A stretch of 49,453 nt of DNA from Chitinispirillaceae bacterium (GCA_016929415.1 JAFGIW010000146.1:1-49453); one strand, 5' to 3'. Positions 1 through 10,101 are shown, counted from the stretch's first letter. The notes: generated from the letters alone by a model not told the origin. Made by a program: numbers and translations.

Positions 1-143
1 CTGTTTTATAAAATACCAAAGAGTTTTGATGCTGACCTGCAAATGGAGTTGCCCTTATGATTTTTTGGGATAAGTCCAGTTATACTTTATATTTGATAAG
101 ACCACAATGTCGGCTCAATTTTACCTGCACGGGGAAATGTGTC

Positions 144-1643
144 ATGAGAAAAAATGTCATCAGCTGCAGAACGATTCAATTTTTACTTTTCATGGCCATC
201 CTGTTACCTTGCAACACATTGCCGGTACATGCACTCGATAACGGGCTGGCAAAAACTCCTCCGATGGGATGGAATAGCTGGAACTGTTTCGCTCAGAACA
301 TCAATGAGAATCAGATCAGGGAAATTGCCGATTCCATGGTCAGTACCGGCATGAAAGATGCAGGCTATTTTTATCTTAACCTTGATGATAACTGGATGGC
401 GACGTCACGGGATGCGAATGGCGACCTGCGGGCAGATCCGACACGGTTTCCCGGCGGTATGAAAGCTCTCGGTGATTACATCCATTCCAAAGGATTGAAA
501 TTCGGTATCTATGGTGACCGTGGTTTGAAAACCTGCCATCATCTTTATGGAGGTGGTTTTGGAGATACGAAGAGTGGAAGTTACCTAAATGAGGAACGGG
601 ATGCGAAGACCTTTGCCTCCTGGGGGGTTGATTATCTCAAGTATGACAATTGCGAACCGGCTCCCGGTTCTAATATGCAGCAGGATTATGAAAGGATGCA
701 GGATGCACTGGCCGACTGCGGTAGGAACATTGTTTTCAGCATCTGCGCCTGGGAGTTCCAGCCGTGGATGCCGAATACGGGGAATTTATGGCGCACAACA
801 ACCGACATTCTTAATATATGGAAGAAAACGAATCAGTGGTCATGGGGTATTCTGGATATTGTTGATTTAAACGAACCAAGAGCTCCCTATGCAAAACCGG
901 GTGCCTGGAATGATCCCGATATGCTCCAGATCGGTAATTACGGAAACGGCAGTCCAAAAGATGAGGAATACCGCTCGCACATGAGTTTATGGTGCATTAT
1001 GGCGGCACCGCTTATCACCGGAAACGATATCCGGAAAATGAACCAAGTTACCAGAGATATTCTGCTTAATAAGGAGGTCATCGCTGTCAACCAGGATTCT
1101 GCAGGGATCCAGGGAACCAAAATCAAGTCGTCAAACGGATGTGATGTATGGTGCAAACCGCTCGGTTCCAAAGATGGTGATAATAAGGCGGTGGCGCTAT
1201 TCAACAGAAATGACAACACCAGAGATATTACCGTTAACTTTTCCGATATCGGATTGTCGGGTGAAGTGCAGGTACGTGACCTTTGGGCTAAAACCGACAG
1301 GGGCAGTTTTTCCGGATCTTATACAATGACGGTTCCTCCACACGGTACCGGATTGCTTAAAGTCAGCCACAAAGAGATTGTAAGTATTTCGTCTGCCGGT
1401 TCGCGGCGATTAATAAATGGAAAACAATTCAAAACAAGATTGTATCATGGGATGCTTATAGTAACGCCATTCAGTTCGAATATATGTTATTCCGTTCGCG
1501 TTTTTACAGTAGATGGGAAAATGGTGGCAACTGTTTTAGAAGTAGCAAATGTATGCAAACTCCCAATTAATAGTAAAGGCATTTATGTCGTTTGCGTCAG
1601 CAATTCACGATTAACGGAGAGGTCGGCGGTTTCCTATAATTAG
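144..1643 (+). CDS. Secreted GH27 alpha-galactosidase with C-terminal sorting domain
   Basis: Predicted to release terminal alpha-galactose (or beta-L-arabinopyranose, a known GH27 variant) from hemicellulose side chains outside the cell. The frame is open from 57, but the ATG at 144 is preferred: GGGGAA lies 7 nt upstream and a signal peptide follows (about residues 1-30). The family opening 'TPPMGWNSWNCF' begins the mature domain. The nucleophile is Asp168 in KYDNC and the acid/base Asp221 in the R-x3-D motif (LWRTTTD); 'GAWNDPDML' is also conserved. After residue 350 comes an all-beta domain, then a roughly 75-residue sorting-like tail (VFTVDGKMV...GIYVVCV). The GH5 gene follows after 46 nt, so co-transcription is likely. 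The family call is firm; the exact substrate is inferred. Confidence 0.9.
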   Translation: MRKNVISCRTIQFLLFMAILLPCNTLPVHALDNGLAKTPPMGWNSWNCFAQNINENQIREIADSMVSTGMKDAGYFYLNLDDNWMATSRDANGDLRADPTRFPGGMKALGDYIHSKGLKFGIYGDRGLKTCHHLYGGGFGDTKSGSYLNEERDAKTFASWGVDYLKYDNCEPAPGSNMQQDYERMQDALADCGRNIVFSICAWEFQPWMPNTGNLWRTTTDILNIWKKTNQWSWGILDIVDLNEPRAPYAKPGAWNDPDMLQIGNYGNGSPKDEEYRSHMSLWCIMAAPLITGNDIRKMNQVTRDILLNKEVIAVNQDSAGIQGTKIKSSNGCDVWCKPLGSKDGDNKAVALFNRNDNTRDITVNFSDIGLSGEVQVRDLWAKTDRGSFSGSYTMTVPPHGTGLLKVSHKEIVSISSAGSRRLINGKQFKTRLYHGMLIVTPFSSNICYSVRVFTVDGKMVATVLEVANVCKLPINSKGIYVVCVSNSRLTERSAVSYN

Positions 1644-1689
1644 ACCTGATTTCATCATGCGCACACATCCATTTCGCCGCGGAGTTGTC

Positions 1690-3084
1690 ATGAGACGCTT
1701 CCTGTGTTATTGTTTACTTCTGCCGGTTCTCCTGCGGGCTCAACCGGAAACGATCGCTCCCGACCAGAGTGACATGTCTTCCCACCCCGCAGCAACTTTC
1801 GTCAAGGGGATGCGGGTTGGTTGGAATGTCGGCAACTCACTTGAAGCTGTGGATAACGGGAGTGGTTCCTATATTCCAAACGAAACGGCATGGGGCAATC
1901 CGAAAATAACCCAGCAGTTGATTGATTCGGTTAAAGCGGCTGGCTTCAATGCCATCCGCCTTCCTGTCGCCTGGAGCCTTTTCTCCGATGCTTCGACCTG
2001 GACAATCAGGAAGGAGAGGCTTGATCGTGCTGAGGAGGTCGTCAACTATGCCCTGAAGCGTGACCTGTATGTGATCATGAACGAGCACTGGGATGGCGGC
2101 TGGCTGCAGCCCACCAATGCCGCAAAGGATACTGCCACAAAGAGACTTGCCGCGATCTGGAAGCAGGTGGCAATCCGTTTTCGTGACTATGGTGATCATC
2201 TGGTATTTGCCGGAACCAACGAAGTCATGAAAGATGGCGACTATGGAACACCAACATCGGAATACGTTTCCGTTCAGAATGGGTACAACCAGTCTTTTGT
2301 AAACGCCGTACGTGCTACCGGTGGACGCAATGCCTTTCGTTACCTTGTGGTACAGGCGTTTAATACCAATATCGACCATGCGATCAGTTTCTTCAAGATG
2401 CCTTCCGATCAGACAAAGGATCGGCTTATACTCGAAGTTCACTTCTATGACCCGTGGGAGTTTACCATTGACGGAAACAATACGACCGTTACCCAGTGGG
2501 GAGCCAACGGAAACCCGTCGAAGAAGGTTTCTTGGGACTCGGATGAAAGCCATATTGACGCCCAGTTCGCTAAAATGAAGAACAGTTTTTTAAACAAGGG
2601 GATCCCGGTTATTCTGGGCGAATACGCAGCCATGCTCAAGAACACCTCGGATAACCCGCCCTTCCGCCTGGCTTGGGACAAGTACGTCACTGATGCGGCA
2701 GTCAAGGCCGGCATGATTCCTTTTTACTGGGATCCGGGTTTTCTCTCAACAAACAGCTCGGGACTTTTCGAACGGAGCACCGGTAAACAGGAATTTCCCG
2801 AGGTTATTGCTGCGATTGTGGAGGCTTCACCTCCGGTATCCGCTCGGAGCCGGGAGCAAAAAACCCTGCCGATGCATTCGGCTCATCCGGGAACAACGAT
2901 GATGAGTGACCAATCCTCCGGAACTTCTACTTACAGTCTCAGCGGCAGATTGATGTGGAGGTCATTGGTTAAAAGTCCATCGCAGCCATTATCATTAAGC
3001 GATCTCCGCACCGGGGTATACATTACCAGCACCGGTTCCGGGTCGATGTCCACGTTTGTACATCGGGCTCATTCAATTCAGTGA
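1690..3084 (+). CDS. Secreted GH5 endo-glycanase (subfamily 4-like)
   Basis: Predicted endo-beta-1,4-glycanase (cellulase, xyloglucanase or xylanase) acting outside the cell. Start 1690 is chosen over 1657 because GGAG lies 5 nt upstream and the product begins directly with a signal peptide (MRRFLCYCLLLPVLLRAQ). GH5 landmarks are GWNVGNSLEA, AWGNP, the RLPVAW strand and NEHWDGGW. The acid/base is Glu178 in AGTNEV and the nucleophile Glu311 in ILGEYAA. The last 60 residues form a sorting-like tail (YSLSGRLMW...TGVYITS). It lies between GH27 and a disrupted GH43 on the same strand. The 'WGNP...AIRLPV' pattern resembles subfamily 4, but substrate cannot be fixed from sequence alone. Confidence 0.88.
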   Translation: MRRFLCYCLLLPVLLRAQPETIAPDQSDMSSHPAATFVKGMRVGWNVGNSLEAVDNGSGSYIPNETAWGNPKITQQLIDSVKAAGFNAIRLPVAWSLFSDASTWTIRKERLDRAEEVVNYALKRDLYVIMNEHWDGGWLQPTNAAKDTATKRLAAIWKQVAIRFRDYGDHLVFAGTNEVMKDGDYGTPTSEYVSVQNGYNQSFVNAVRATGGRNAFRYLVVQAFNTNIDHAISFFKMPSDQTKDRLILEVHFYDPWEFTIDGNNTTVTQWGANGNPSKKVSWDSDESHIDAQFAKMKNSFLNKGIPVILGEYAAMLKNTSDNPPFRLAWDKYVTDAAVKAGMIPFYWDPGFLSTNSSGLFERSTGKQEFPEVIAAIVEASPPVSARSREQKTLPMHSAHPGTTMMSDQSSGTSTYSLSGRLMWRSLVKSPSQPLSLSDLRTGVYITSTGSGSMSTFVHRAHSIQ

Positions 3085-3102
3085 GGAACGTGTAGATTTA
3101 CA

Positions 3103-4980
3103 ATGGATAAAACAATCACGTTCCCGTTATTTATTCGTCGACTGGCGATAGCATTGTTATGTGGAATCGGCAGTACTATAACTGTTCGGGCCGCTACGGT
3201 AACCAACCCCATTATTTGGGCGGACATTCCAGATATTTAGATCGTCCGAGTTGACGATACATACTATATGAGCCATACAACCATGCACATGTCGCCCGGG
3301 GTGCCGATAATGGTGTCAAACGATATGGTTAACTGGAAGACGGTAAGTTACTGCTACTCCACACTCGTAAATAATGACATGCTCAATCTCGCAAACGGTA
3401 AAGACGCCTATGGCAAAGGATCGTGGGCAAGCAGCATTCGTTATAAAAACGGCACGTTCTATGTGATGGCACCTTCACAAACCTCCGGAAATACGCATCT
3501 TTACATAACAAATGATATACTAAACGGCCCCTGGAAAGAGACAACATTTCCATTATGGCACGATCCTTCCCTCGTCCTTGATGATGACGGACACAATTAT
3601 GTTCTTTACGGCAACGGCAACAACAGTATTGTTGAACTCAATGCCGATCTGACTGCAGTAAAGGCCGGAGGTCTGAGTAAGGTTGTCCTTACCAACGCCA
3701 GTTCCATTGCAGGTTCCGGCGGACTTGGAGCCGAAGGAACAAACGTTTACAAATTCATATCTTATTATTACATTTTTAACATCTGCTGGCCGAGCGGCGG
3801 TATAAGGACACAGCTCTGCTACCGGGGTAAATCTCTTTCCGGTTCATTTAAAGGCAGAGTCGTTCTTAAAAGTAGCGGTGTTGCACAGGGAAGTATCCTT
3901 CAGATGAAGGACAGTACCTGGATGGGGTACCTTTTTCAGGACAATGGTTCTGTGAGGCGCAGCCTTTGGCTCATCCCGGTAACATGGAAAAATGACTGGC
4001 CGGTATTTAACAATGGTACTGCTCCTGCCAGTTTTGAATTGCCTTCAGTTGGCCCGGCAGAAGGAGCAGGGATCGTCACCTCGGATGACTTTTCGGGTGA
4101 AAGCCTCAAACTCGAATGGCAGATTAACCACAACCCCGATTCTGCCAACTGGTCACTTACTGATCGCCCTGGATATTTCCGCATAAAAACAGGTCGTACT
4201 GATAAACTCGTCACGCAGGCCAGAAACTCTCTCACCCAGCGCAGCTTCGGTCCGAAATGTTCCGGCCGGGTGCGACTTGATGTGAGCGGCCTCAAAGACG
4301 GTGACTATGCGGGGCTGTGCGCATTTCAGAGCAGATATGGTTTTGTTGGTATAAAACGATCGGGAAGCAGCAGTTCCATTGTCATGTTCAATGGAACAAC
4401 CGAAGTTGCCTCTGCTCCACTTAGTCAGAACACTGTGTACTTTCGAATCGACATGGACTTTACTAACAAGACCGCCAAGGCATCTTTTTTCTACAGTCTC
4501 GACAGTACCTCATGGAAAGCCATCGGCAATACGCTGCAGATGAGTTATGACATCCCGCATTTTATGGGGTACCGGTTTGCCCTGTTTTCCTATGCCACTA
4601 AAAGTGCGGATGGAGTTGCCGACTTTGACTGGTTCGAGATAGGCGCCTCTGCAAACCAGAAAATCGACCTTTACCCAGCCTCAACGGTTTCTGTAAAGTG
4701 TAACCAGACTCCGAAACAACCTTACCTTTTCAGCAGTATCCGGCAGCCTGCAGCATCGGTACTCACAATCAGCTACCAGCTTCCGAAAAACGGACAGGTA
4801 TCCATTACCCTCTATGATACCAGAGGGACACTCATTGATTGCATTGCAGATGGGTTTAAAGAAGCCGGCAGTCATTCGATTTACCATCAGGTGCCTGCAT
4901 TGACTAAAGGCTATTATATACTCACTGGGATATTTGAGGGAAGATTGGTTGCGGCACAATCAGTGCTGTGGTTGAAGTGA
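3103..4980 (+). pseudogene. GH43 gene interrupted by an in-frame amber codon
   Basis: The frame starts at ATG 3103 with a signal peptide (MDKTITFPLFIRRLAIALL...) and reads into the GH43 opening NPIIWADIPD. It then meets TAG at 3238-3240 and continues in the same frame as IVRVDDTYYMSHTTMHMSPG to 4980. The stop replaces one residue just after the Asp expected to be the catalytic base. The remaining pKa-modulating Asp (WHDPSL) and acid Glu (GAEGTNVYK) lie downstream. A C-terminal beta-sandwich of the GH43 C2 type (from 'SDDFSGESLKLEW') and a sorting-like tail follow. A restart at 3268 would lack export signal and base. TAG ends the neighbouring GH27 gene, so global recoding is unlikely. A recent nonsense mutation is likeliest; readthrough or a sequencing error is possible. 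Confidence 0.85.
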
Positions 4981-5170
4981 GAAATTTGAATGCATGCCGA
5001 TGTCACAGTAATTTCATTACTACCGTCTCCAACGGGGTAGCAGGTGAAGTGTTGCGGGTCTTGTTCAATGGTATTGTGCGGATTTTATTAGGGATATACA
5101 TAGTCGCTAAAAAAACCACAGAAAGACTGCGAGGTAGCAATTATACTGTTTCGTAGAACATACCCACATT

Positions 5171-5212
5171 AAAAAGGTAACGCACTGACAAACGCATCTT
5201 GAATCAGTGCGT
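5171..5212 (-). terminator. Rho-independent terminator of the GH51 gene
   Basis: Arms ACGCACTGA (5180-5188) and TCAGTGCGT (5204-5212) pair perfectly over 9 bp around a 15-nt loop. On the minus strand they are followed by TACCTTTTT. The first arm overlaps the last codons and stop of the GH51 gene. No T-run follows on the plus strand, so it serves the minus-strand gene. Confidence 0.6.
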
Positions 5213-7006
5213 AATTGTCACTTTCCGCCGTATTGAAAAATCTTCTGTAGATACAGACACTATATACATGCCGTTTGTAGTGGAAGTCTCCTTCGGTTGC
5301 CACACGAATTGACTGTTTCCACGTTGCTGATTAACCCCTGTTTGTGCAATAATACGTCCATCAACTCCGAAGAGAAAGAGTTTTCCCGGCGTTCTGGTTG
5401 CCGTTGAAAAATGCATTACTATACTTCCATCGCGGGTTGTTACTGAACAGCCGCCGCGATTCTGTCGGCCATAAGAGGAAGAGGCGGCAGCAGTTCCTGC
5501 AGGTGTCAATATCAGAAGCACAACGCTTTTTGACGGCACGTTAACGGTGAGTTTTTTTCCTTCAAGTGTATAGGCATTTTCAGCAAACGGTTGGATGTTA
5601 ACCTGTTCTGCTTTGCCAAAATCGTTGAGTGCGGTCACGTTATCTGCGGTTATGATTTGTCCGGCAGCGGATGTGTAGGTGGTTGAACCATTGAGCTGTA
5701 TCTGGATGTTTATTGCATTTGCAAGGTCGCTATTGCTCATAGTAATATTAACCCTGTTTGTACTATCAAGTGACGCTGAGGCAGTCAGAAAAGGATAGGA
5801 AAAGCTGGTTCCATTTACATTCTGATTAAAAGAAGCAGTCTGAAGGGTTAATGGTATTTTCCTGGCATTCTGATGTACCTTGAACAGCCTGAACGTATAA
5901 AAAACGGGTGTTTTCACCATTTTTGTCTGATCATTTTTATCGGTGAGAAAGATTGACTGAATAACATTAACCGGCTGTGCCACACAGGCTAGCTGTACCC
6001 GCTCGCAGTTGTTGTTGAAAGCGTTGAGATGTATTGCGGCAATGAGCGCGTCCCGTACCGTACTCTGGGAAAATGTATACCCTTGTTCCGGTATTTCCGA
6101 ATACCATGCGCCCCATTCATTATACATGAGACCGATCTTTTTTTCCGGATCCACCTTGTTCATGGCATCATCAAACTGTTTAATAAAGGAGGTGACGCCA
6201 TACGCTAACTGAATGATCTGGTGATACTGAAAATCGGTGTAGTTAAAGCTGGGGCCGGCATGGTCTGTCCAGTCATTGACCAGGTAGCGATGAACCGAAA
6301 AACCTTCCAGTGTTCCGGGATTATCTTTTATGATCTGGTTAAACCAGTCGGGACTCCAGTGTCCTGCGCCGGCAATCCTTACCACAGGTTTTCCATCTAT
6401 TGTCGGGATAGATGCGGCGAAATTTTTGTATTGTGCGGAAAAAGAACTGGCAGAAAGCTCTCCACCGCAACCCCATGGTTCATTTCCCATACTCCAGTAT
6501 TTGCAATACCAATTCGGATGTAAACTGTTTTTGTTTATATAATTGATCCATTTTGCCATTTCTGAAGGAGTTCCGGTTTTCAGATTGGCACAGATATAGG
6601 GTTCAGTACTGGTGAGACTGCAAAGCTGCATATACTCATCGGTTCCCATACCGTTTTTTAAATCGCCACCTGGTCGCTTGCTATACTCGCCTATGCCGTC
6701 TTCCCAGTGATATTCGTCGGCAAAACATCCTCCGGGGAATTCGAGCGTTGCTATACCACACTCTTTCAAACCATCTATTATGTCATTTCTTATACCATTT
6801 GTGTTCGGAATGGACGAATTTCTGCCGACATAAAGTCCGCCATAGATATCGCGTCCCCAGTTTTCGAGAAGCGCCCCATAGATTTCTCTTTTTATAGTTG
6901 ATGTAGCTTCATCGATGGAGAGGGTTGCCGAATACTGAGCAGGTATGTTCATGCTGTAACCGATTACCAGAGCTGCCGAAATAGCTGTTACGTTCCTGAC
7001 CATCAT
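5204..7006 (-). CDS. Secreted GH51 alpha-L-arabinofuranosidase
   Basis: Predicted to remove alpha-L-arabinofuranosyl side chains from arabinoxylan or arabinan. The start gives a signal peptide (to about residue 26, IPAQYSA). The N-terminal motif EIYGALLENWGRDIYGG and 'LEFPGGCFADEYHW' are typical of the family. The acid/base is Glu176 in SMGNEPWG and the nucleophile Glu297 in LMYNEWGAWY. The C-terminal beta domain ends with PSKSVVLLIL near residue 500, then a sorting-like tail (LFLFGVDGRII...NGMYIVSVS). Many GH51 enzymes are intracellular; this one is clearly exported. It converges on the GH43 gene and diverges from regulator 1, so it belongs to its own transcription unit with the AT-rich region 7007-7361 as promoter. 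Confidence 0.92.
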   Translation of the reverse strand: MMVRNVTAISAALVIGYSMNIPAQYSATLSIDEATSTIKREIYGALLENWGRDIYGGLYVGRNSSIPNTNGIRNDIIDGLKECGIATLEFPGGCFADEYHWEDGIGEYSKRPGGDLKNGMGTDEYMQLCSLTSTEPYICANLKTGTPSEMAKWINYINKNSLHPNWYCKYWSMGNEPWGCGGELSASSFSAQYKNFAASIPTIDGKPVVRIAGAGHWSPDWFNQIIKDNPGTLEGFSVHRYLVNDWTDHAGPSFNYTDFQYHQIIQLAYGVTSFIKQFDDAMNKVDPEKKIGLMYNEWGAWYSEIPEQGYTFSQSTVRDALIAAIHLNAFNNNCERVQLACVAQPVNVIQSIFLTDKNDQTKMVKTPVFYTFRLFKVHQNARKIPLTLQTASFNQNVNGTSFSYPFLTASASLDSTNRVNITMSNSDLANAINIQIQLNGSTTYTSAAGQIITADNVTALNDFGKAEQVNIQPFAENAYTLEGKKLTVNVPSKSVVLLILTPAGTAAASSSYGRQNRGGCSVTTRDGSIVMHFSTATRTPGKLFLFGVDGRIIAQTGVNQQRGNSQFVWQPKETSTTNGMYIVSVSTEDFSIRRKVTITH

Positions 7007-7361
7007 TAAGCCGTCTCTTTCTAATTCAAATTTGGCTGAATTTTATTGCATTGAAGTTATCTGTTTAAGGTACTGAATTTTCGTATGAACCCGATTACAT
7101 CCAAAACCGGATGGTGAGTTTAGTATCCCACTGCTGATGCAATAATCAATAGAATGGTTGTATGAAAAATTGCAGGGAAATACGTTCGTAAAAAGTTTAG
7201 TAAATAATATAGTTAATTTTTTAAATGAATGATAGAAATAAAAGCTTATATGATCTAAAAATCCTATTATAATGCATTAATAATATTTATTTAATTTTTA
7301 TTAAGTTTAGAAAAACAACATGTTTATATCTATAAATTAAGTATATTAATAGATAATACCT
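7007..7361. other. AT-rich divergent intergenic region
   Basis: 355 bp without a credible gene, separating the minus-strand GH51 gene from regulator 1. It is very AT-rich from about 7160 onward. It should hold promoters in both directions, but several TATAAT-like strings compete and I cannot choose one. A 10-bp palindrome TAATGCATTA lies near 7270-7280. The string AAGTTTAG occurs twice (near 7194 and 7303). No clear Shine-Dalgarno precedes the regulator ATG (AGATAATACCT upstream). Confidence 0.5.
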
Positions 7362-8192
7362 ATGAAAAAGATCTTCGAATACTCAAACTATCGCTTATTC
7401 CTGCATGATTACCTGCTGGATGCCAGGTCTCAGGGGGAGGGATTAACCTATGAGGAACTTGGTCGAAGAGTTGGTTTTACCTCCAAGGGGTTCGTTACAC
7501 AGATCATTCAGGGAAAAAGCAATATTCCCAAGGATAAAATTCACAAATTCGGACAGGCTCTCGGGCTGAAAATAAAGGAACAGGATTACTTTGATTTACT
7601 GGTACGTTTTGATCAGGCAAAGACACATAAGGAAAAGAATGAACTCTTTAAAAAACTGGTAGCAGGTTTTAAAATCCGCATCCAGCATATTGGTCCTGAT
7701 AAATATGATTTCTACAGCACCTGGTATTATTCCGCGATCAGATCGCTCCTTGCCTATTATCCTTTTACTGGCAATTATAATAAGCTTGCGGCGCAATTGA
7801 CTCCGGCGATTACTCCCGGACAGGCAAAAAAAGCTGTCGAACTGTTGGAGCGACTTTCGCTTATCGTAAAAAAAGAAGATGGGTTCTATCATCTAACCGA
7901 CCGTATCCTTTCGACCGGCGATACCGTGGATTCGGTAGCATTGGTAAATTTCCAGCAGGCTACCATGGATTTAGCCAAAGAGGCGCTTGAACGGTTTCCG
8001 AGAGAGCAGCGGGACTCTTCCACACTTACACTCGGACTATCTGCGGAGGGCTACCGGATGGCCGTTTTAAAAATAGCAGCGTTGCGCAAGGAGCTTTTAG
8101 ATATAGCCAGATTCGACTCGAATATTGACAGGGTCATTCAAGTCAATCTGCATGCATTTCCGGTTGCGAAGATTTCCGGGGACAAACAATGA
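7362..8192 (+). CDS. TIGR02147 (DUF4423) family regulator, copy 1
   Basis: A member of the family described as paralogous in Fibrobacter; no biochemical function is established to my knowledge. It has no signal peptide or membrane segment, so it is cytoplasmic. Residues 1-20 carry the family opening (IFEYSNYRLFLHDYL). Residues about 25-75 look like a lambda-repressor-type helix-turn-helix (TYEELGRRVGFTSKGFVTQI). Residues about 120-185 hold the conserved WYYSAIRSLL block and a winged-helix-like segment (AVELLERLSLIVKKEDGFYH). The C-terminus ends in the family signature (VIQVNLHAFPV). The stop overlaps the next gene by 4 bp (ATGA), indicating translational coupling. DNA binding is inferred from fold appearance only. 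Confidence 0.85.
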   Translation: MKKIFEYSNYRLFLHDYLLDARSQGEGLTYEELGRRVGFTSKGFVTQIIQGKSNIPKDKIHKFGQALGLKIKEQDYFDLLVRFDQAKTHKEKNELFKKLVAGFKIRIQHIGPDKYDFYSTWYYSAIRSLLAYYPFTGNYNKLAAQLTPAITPGQAKKAVELLERLSLIVKKEDGFYHLTDRILSTGDTVDSVALVNFQQATMDLAKEALERFPREQRDSSTLTLGLSAEGYRMAVLKIAALRKELLDIARFDSNIDRVIQVNLHAFPVAKISGDKQ

Positions 8193-9862
8193 ACATTATT
8201 CGAAAATCACTACTGCTTCCGATTGCTGCCATTCTCCTCCGGTGTGGCAGTAATGCAATCTCCGTACCAGGCGGAGAAGGAAACGGATCAGAAACCACAG
8301 CCCGGGGGATCATTGTGGACAGCACGGGTGCTCCGGCTGCCGGCATTGCAGTGCAACTGCTTCCCGCAGCATACAATCCCGTTGCACACGACACGCTTGC
8401 CACTCAGTGGCGCACTGTTTCCGACAGCAGGGGTGAATATCGCCTCGATAAAGTTACCGCCGGAACCTATGCGCTCGAAGCCGGTTCAGCCTCCGCCGGA
8501 GTCAAGACACTTGTCAAGGGTATCGAAATCTCCGGCAAAAAGATTGAAGTAGCCGTGGATACCGGCAGCCTCCATAAAACCGGGACCGTCATCGTCCGAC
8601 TGGCTGGAATGATACCCCGGGGCGGTGATTATGTGTATCTACCAGGCACGAATTCCTTCGCTTTTATTTCCGCCTTGGATAGCACTGCGGGGAAGACTGT
8701 TTTAAGTGATGTGCCGTCTGGTACTTTTACCGACCTTATTTATGTCGCGGCAGCTGATTCGCAGAATACCGATCTGCTCGGTGATACGCTGACACTTCAA
8801 CCCGGCGATACTCTGGAGTCGGAATACGCAGCCTGGAAATTTTCCAGACGACTCGTTTTAAACACCACCGCTTCAGGTGCCGACATTCAGGGTAATGTGC
8901 ATGATTTCCCCATTCTTGTCAGATTAAACGACGCCACCTTTGATTTTACCCAGGCGCAAATTGGAGGCAGAGACGTCCGTTTCACCAAATCCGACGGTAT
9001 GCCGCTCGACTGCGAAATTGAGCGGTGGGATGCGGCGGGCAGGCTGGCGGAAATCTGGGTGAGGATCGATACGGTTTTCGGCAACGATAGCATGCAGTCC
9101 ATTACAATGTATTGGGGAAATACAAGTACAGCCGGCAGTTCGAACAGTATGATGGTATTTGATACAACAGTGGGATTTTTATGCGTCTGGCACCTTGGTG
9201 AACGTATCGGCCCCATTTTTGACGCGACGATTAATGGATTTGCCGGTACCGTGATCGGCAATCAAAAGCAGGTTACCGGTCATATCGGATTCGGGCAGTA
9301 TTTCAGCGATTCCGGTGACTACACGGAAATAATGAATGTGCCTGATCCTGACACATCCGGTGTTACGGTTTGTGCATGGATCAAGCTATCCGCAATCAAA
9401 AAACGACAGACAATCATTTCGAAAAGCCGGGGCGGTTTACCGTCTTCGTCGTACGGATGGCTTGTTACGCTCGACGAGAACGGCGCTCTGCAGGCATTTG
9501 CATCGAGCGATACCGGGGTCTGGGGTAACTCTCATACATTTGTACTTACTTCAAAAACAGTCATCACCGATACGACCACCTGGCACCACGTCGCCGCCAT
9601 CATCAACCGCACCGGAAATAAAAATTGCCACCTCTTCATCGACGCAGCGGATGTGACGGTCGCCACCGCCGCCGAAATCACCACCGTCGGATCTATTACA
9701 AGTACTTTCCCCGTAAAGATCGGGTCTGAGGGTGGCGGCGGATACCCCTGGAACGGCTCACTGGACGAATGTTCCGTTTCTTACAAGGTACGATCAACCG
9801 ACTGGGTCCGGTTGTGTTATATGAATCAGAGATTGGATGATAAATTGATTGTGTTCAAATAG
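8189..9862 (+). CDS. Lipoprotein with carboxypeptidase-like, DUF2341 and LamG domains, copy 1
   Basis: Predicted surface or periplasmic lipoprotein. The N-terminus has a hydrophobic signal ending in ILLRC (lipid Cys19). Residues about 36-110 form a carboxypeptidase-regulatory-like beta-sandwich (GIIVDSTGAPAAGIAVQLLP...SRGEYRLDKV). The motif YVYLPGT (148-154) is shared by all four copies. DUF2341 covers about 218-312 (RRLVLNTTASGA...ITMYWGN). A LamG/concanavalin-like fold covers about 333-545. The end (DWVRLCYMNQRLDDKLIVF) is conserved in the paralogs. There is no glycosidase active site, so carbohydrate binding or sensing is more likely than catalysis; this is inference. It overlaps its regulator and precedes a run of xylan-degrading genes. 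Confidence 0.85.
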   Translation: MNIIRKSLLLPIAAILLRCGSNAISVPGGEGNGSETTARGIIVDSTGAPAAGIAVQLLPAAYNPVAHDTLATQWRTVSDSRGEYRLDKVTAGTYALEAGSASAGVKTLVKGIEISGKKIEVAVDTGSLHKTGTVIVRLAGMIPRGGDYVYLPGTNSFAFISALDSTAGKTVLSDVPSGTFTDLIYVAAADSQNTDLLGDTLTLQPGDTLESEYAAWKFSRRLVLNTTASGADIQGNVHDFPILVRLNDATFDFTQAQIGGRDVRFTKSDGMPLDCEIERWDAAGRLAEIWVRIDTVFGNDSMQSITMYWGNTSTAGSSNSMMVFDTTVGFLCVWHLGERIGPIFDATINGFAGTVIGNQKQVTGHIGFGQYFSDSGDYTEIMNVPDPDTSGVTVCAWIKLSAIKKRQTIISKSRGGLPSSSYGWLVTLDENGALQAFASSDTGVWGNSHTFVLTSKTVITDTTTWHHVAAIINRTGNKNCHLFIDAADVTVATAAEITTVGSITSTFPVKIGSEGGGGYPWNGSLDECSVSYKVRSTDWVRLCYMNQRLDDKLIVFK

Positions 9863-9943
9863 AATTCGTTGAGCTGATTGGTCGGGTACTAAGTGTGGTA
9901 TCCCGGCTGAGTGGCTTGGCAAAGAAACAAGATTGAAAAAACG

Positions 9944-9981
9944 GCTGCCCGTGACGATCCCGGGAAGGAGGCACGGGCAGC
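9944..9981 (+). promoter_or_regulatory. Conserved hairpin element, copy 1
   Basis: GCTGCCCGTG (9944-9953) and CACGGGCAGC (9972-9981) form a perfect 10-bp stem. The 18-nt loop contains TCCCGGGA and AAGGAGG. It lies between lipoprotein gene 1 and the first esterase. A T-run (CCCTTTTTC, 10029-10037) follows about 50 nt later. Two relatives occur at 11753 and 27907. After the stem, ACCATGAAAAAGATA is shared with copy 2 and could start a 20-residue peptide (9985-10047). I do not recognise it as a known riboswitch. Confidence 0.55.
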
Positions 9982-10101
9982 ACCATGAAAAAGATATACC
10001 GCCGTTGCCTCTTTAAAAGCAATAGGGATCCCTTTTTCTATGTCTGAATATACGTTTTTTTTTGGTTATTCAATAAACTATTACTCCAAAAAGGGGGAAA
10101 T

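Noticed and set aside
1837..2553. Long open frame (238 codons) on the minus strand inside the GH5 gene
   Set aside because: Entirely opposite a well-supported GH5 gene, with no recognisable motifs; a codon-bias shadow.
3103..4980. Use of TAG as a sense codon throughout the genome (recoding)
   Set aside because: The GH27 gene ends with TAG directly before a new gene, as do others (for example the esterase stop at 22629-22631), so TAG works as a stop here.
9985..10047. Leader peptide MKKIYRRCLF... after hairpin 1
   Set aside because: The purine-rich string is 13 nt from the ATG, and the equivalent reading after hairpin 2 gives only 10 unrelated residues; more likely part of a conserved untranslated element.
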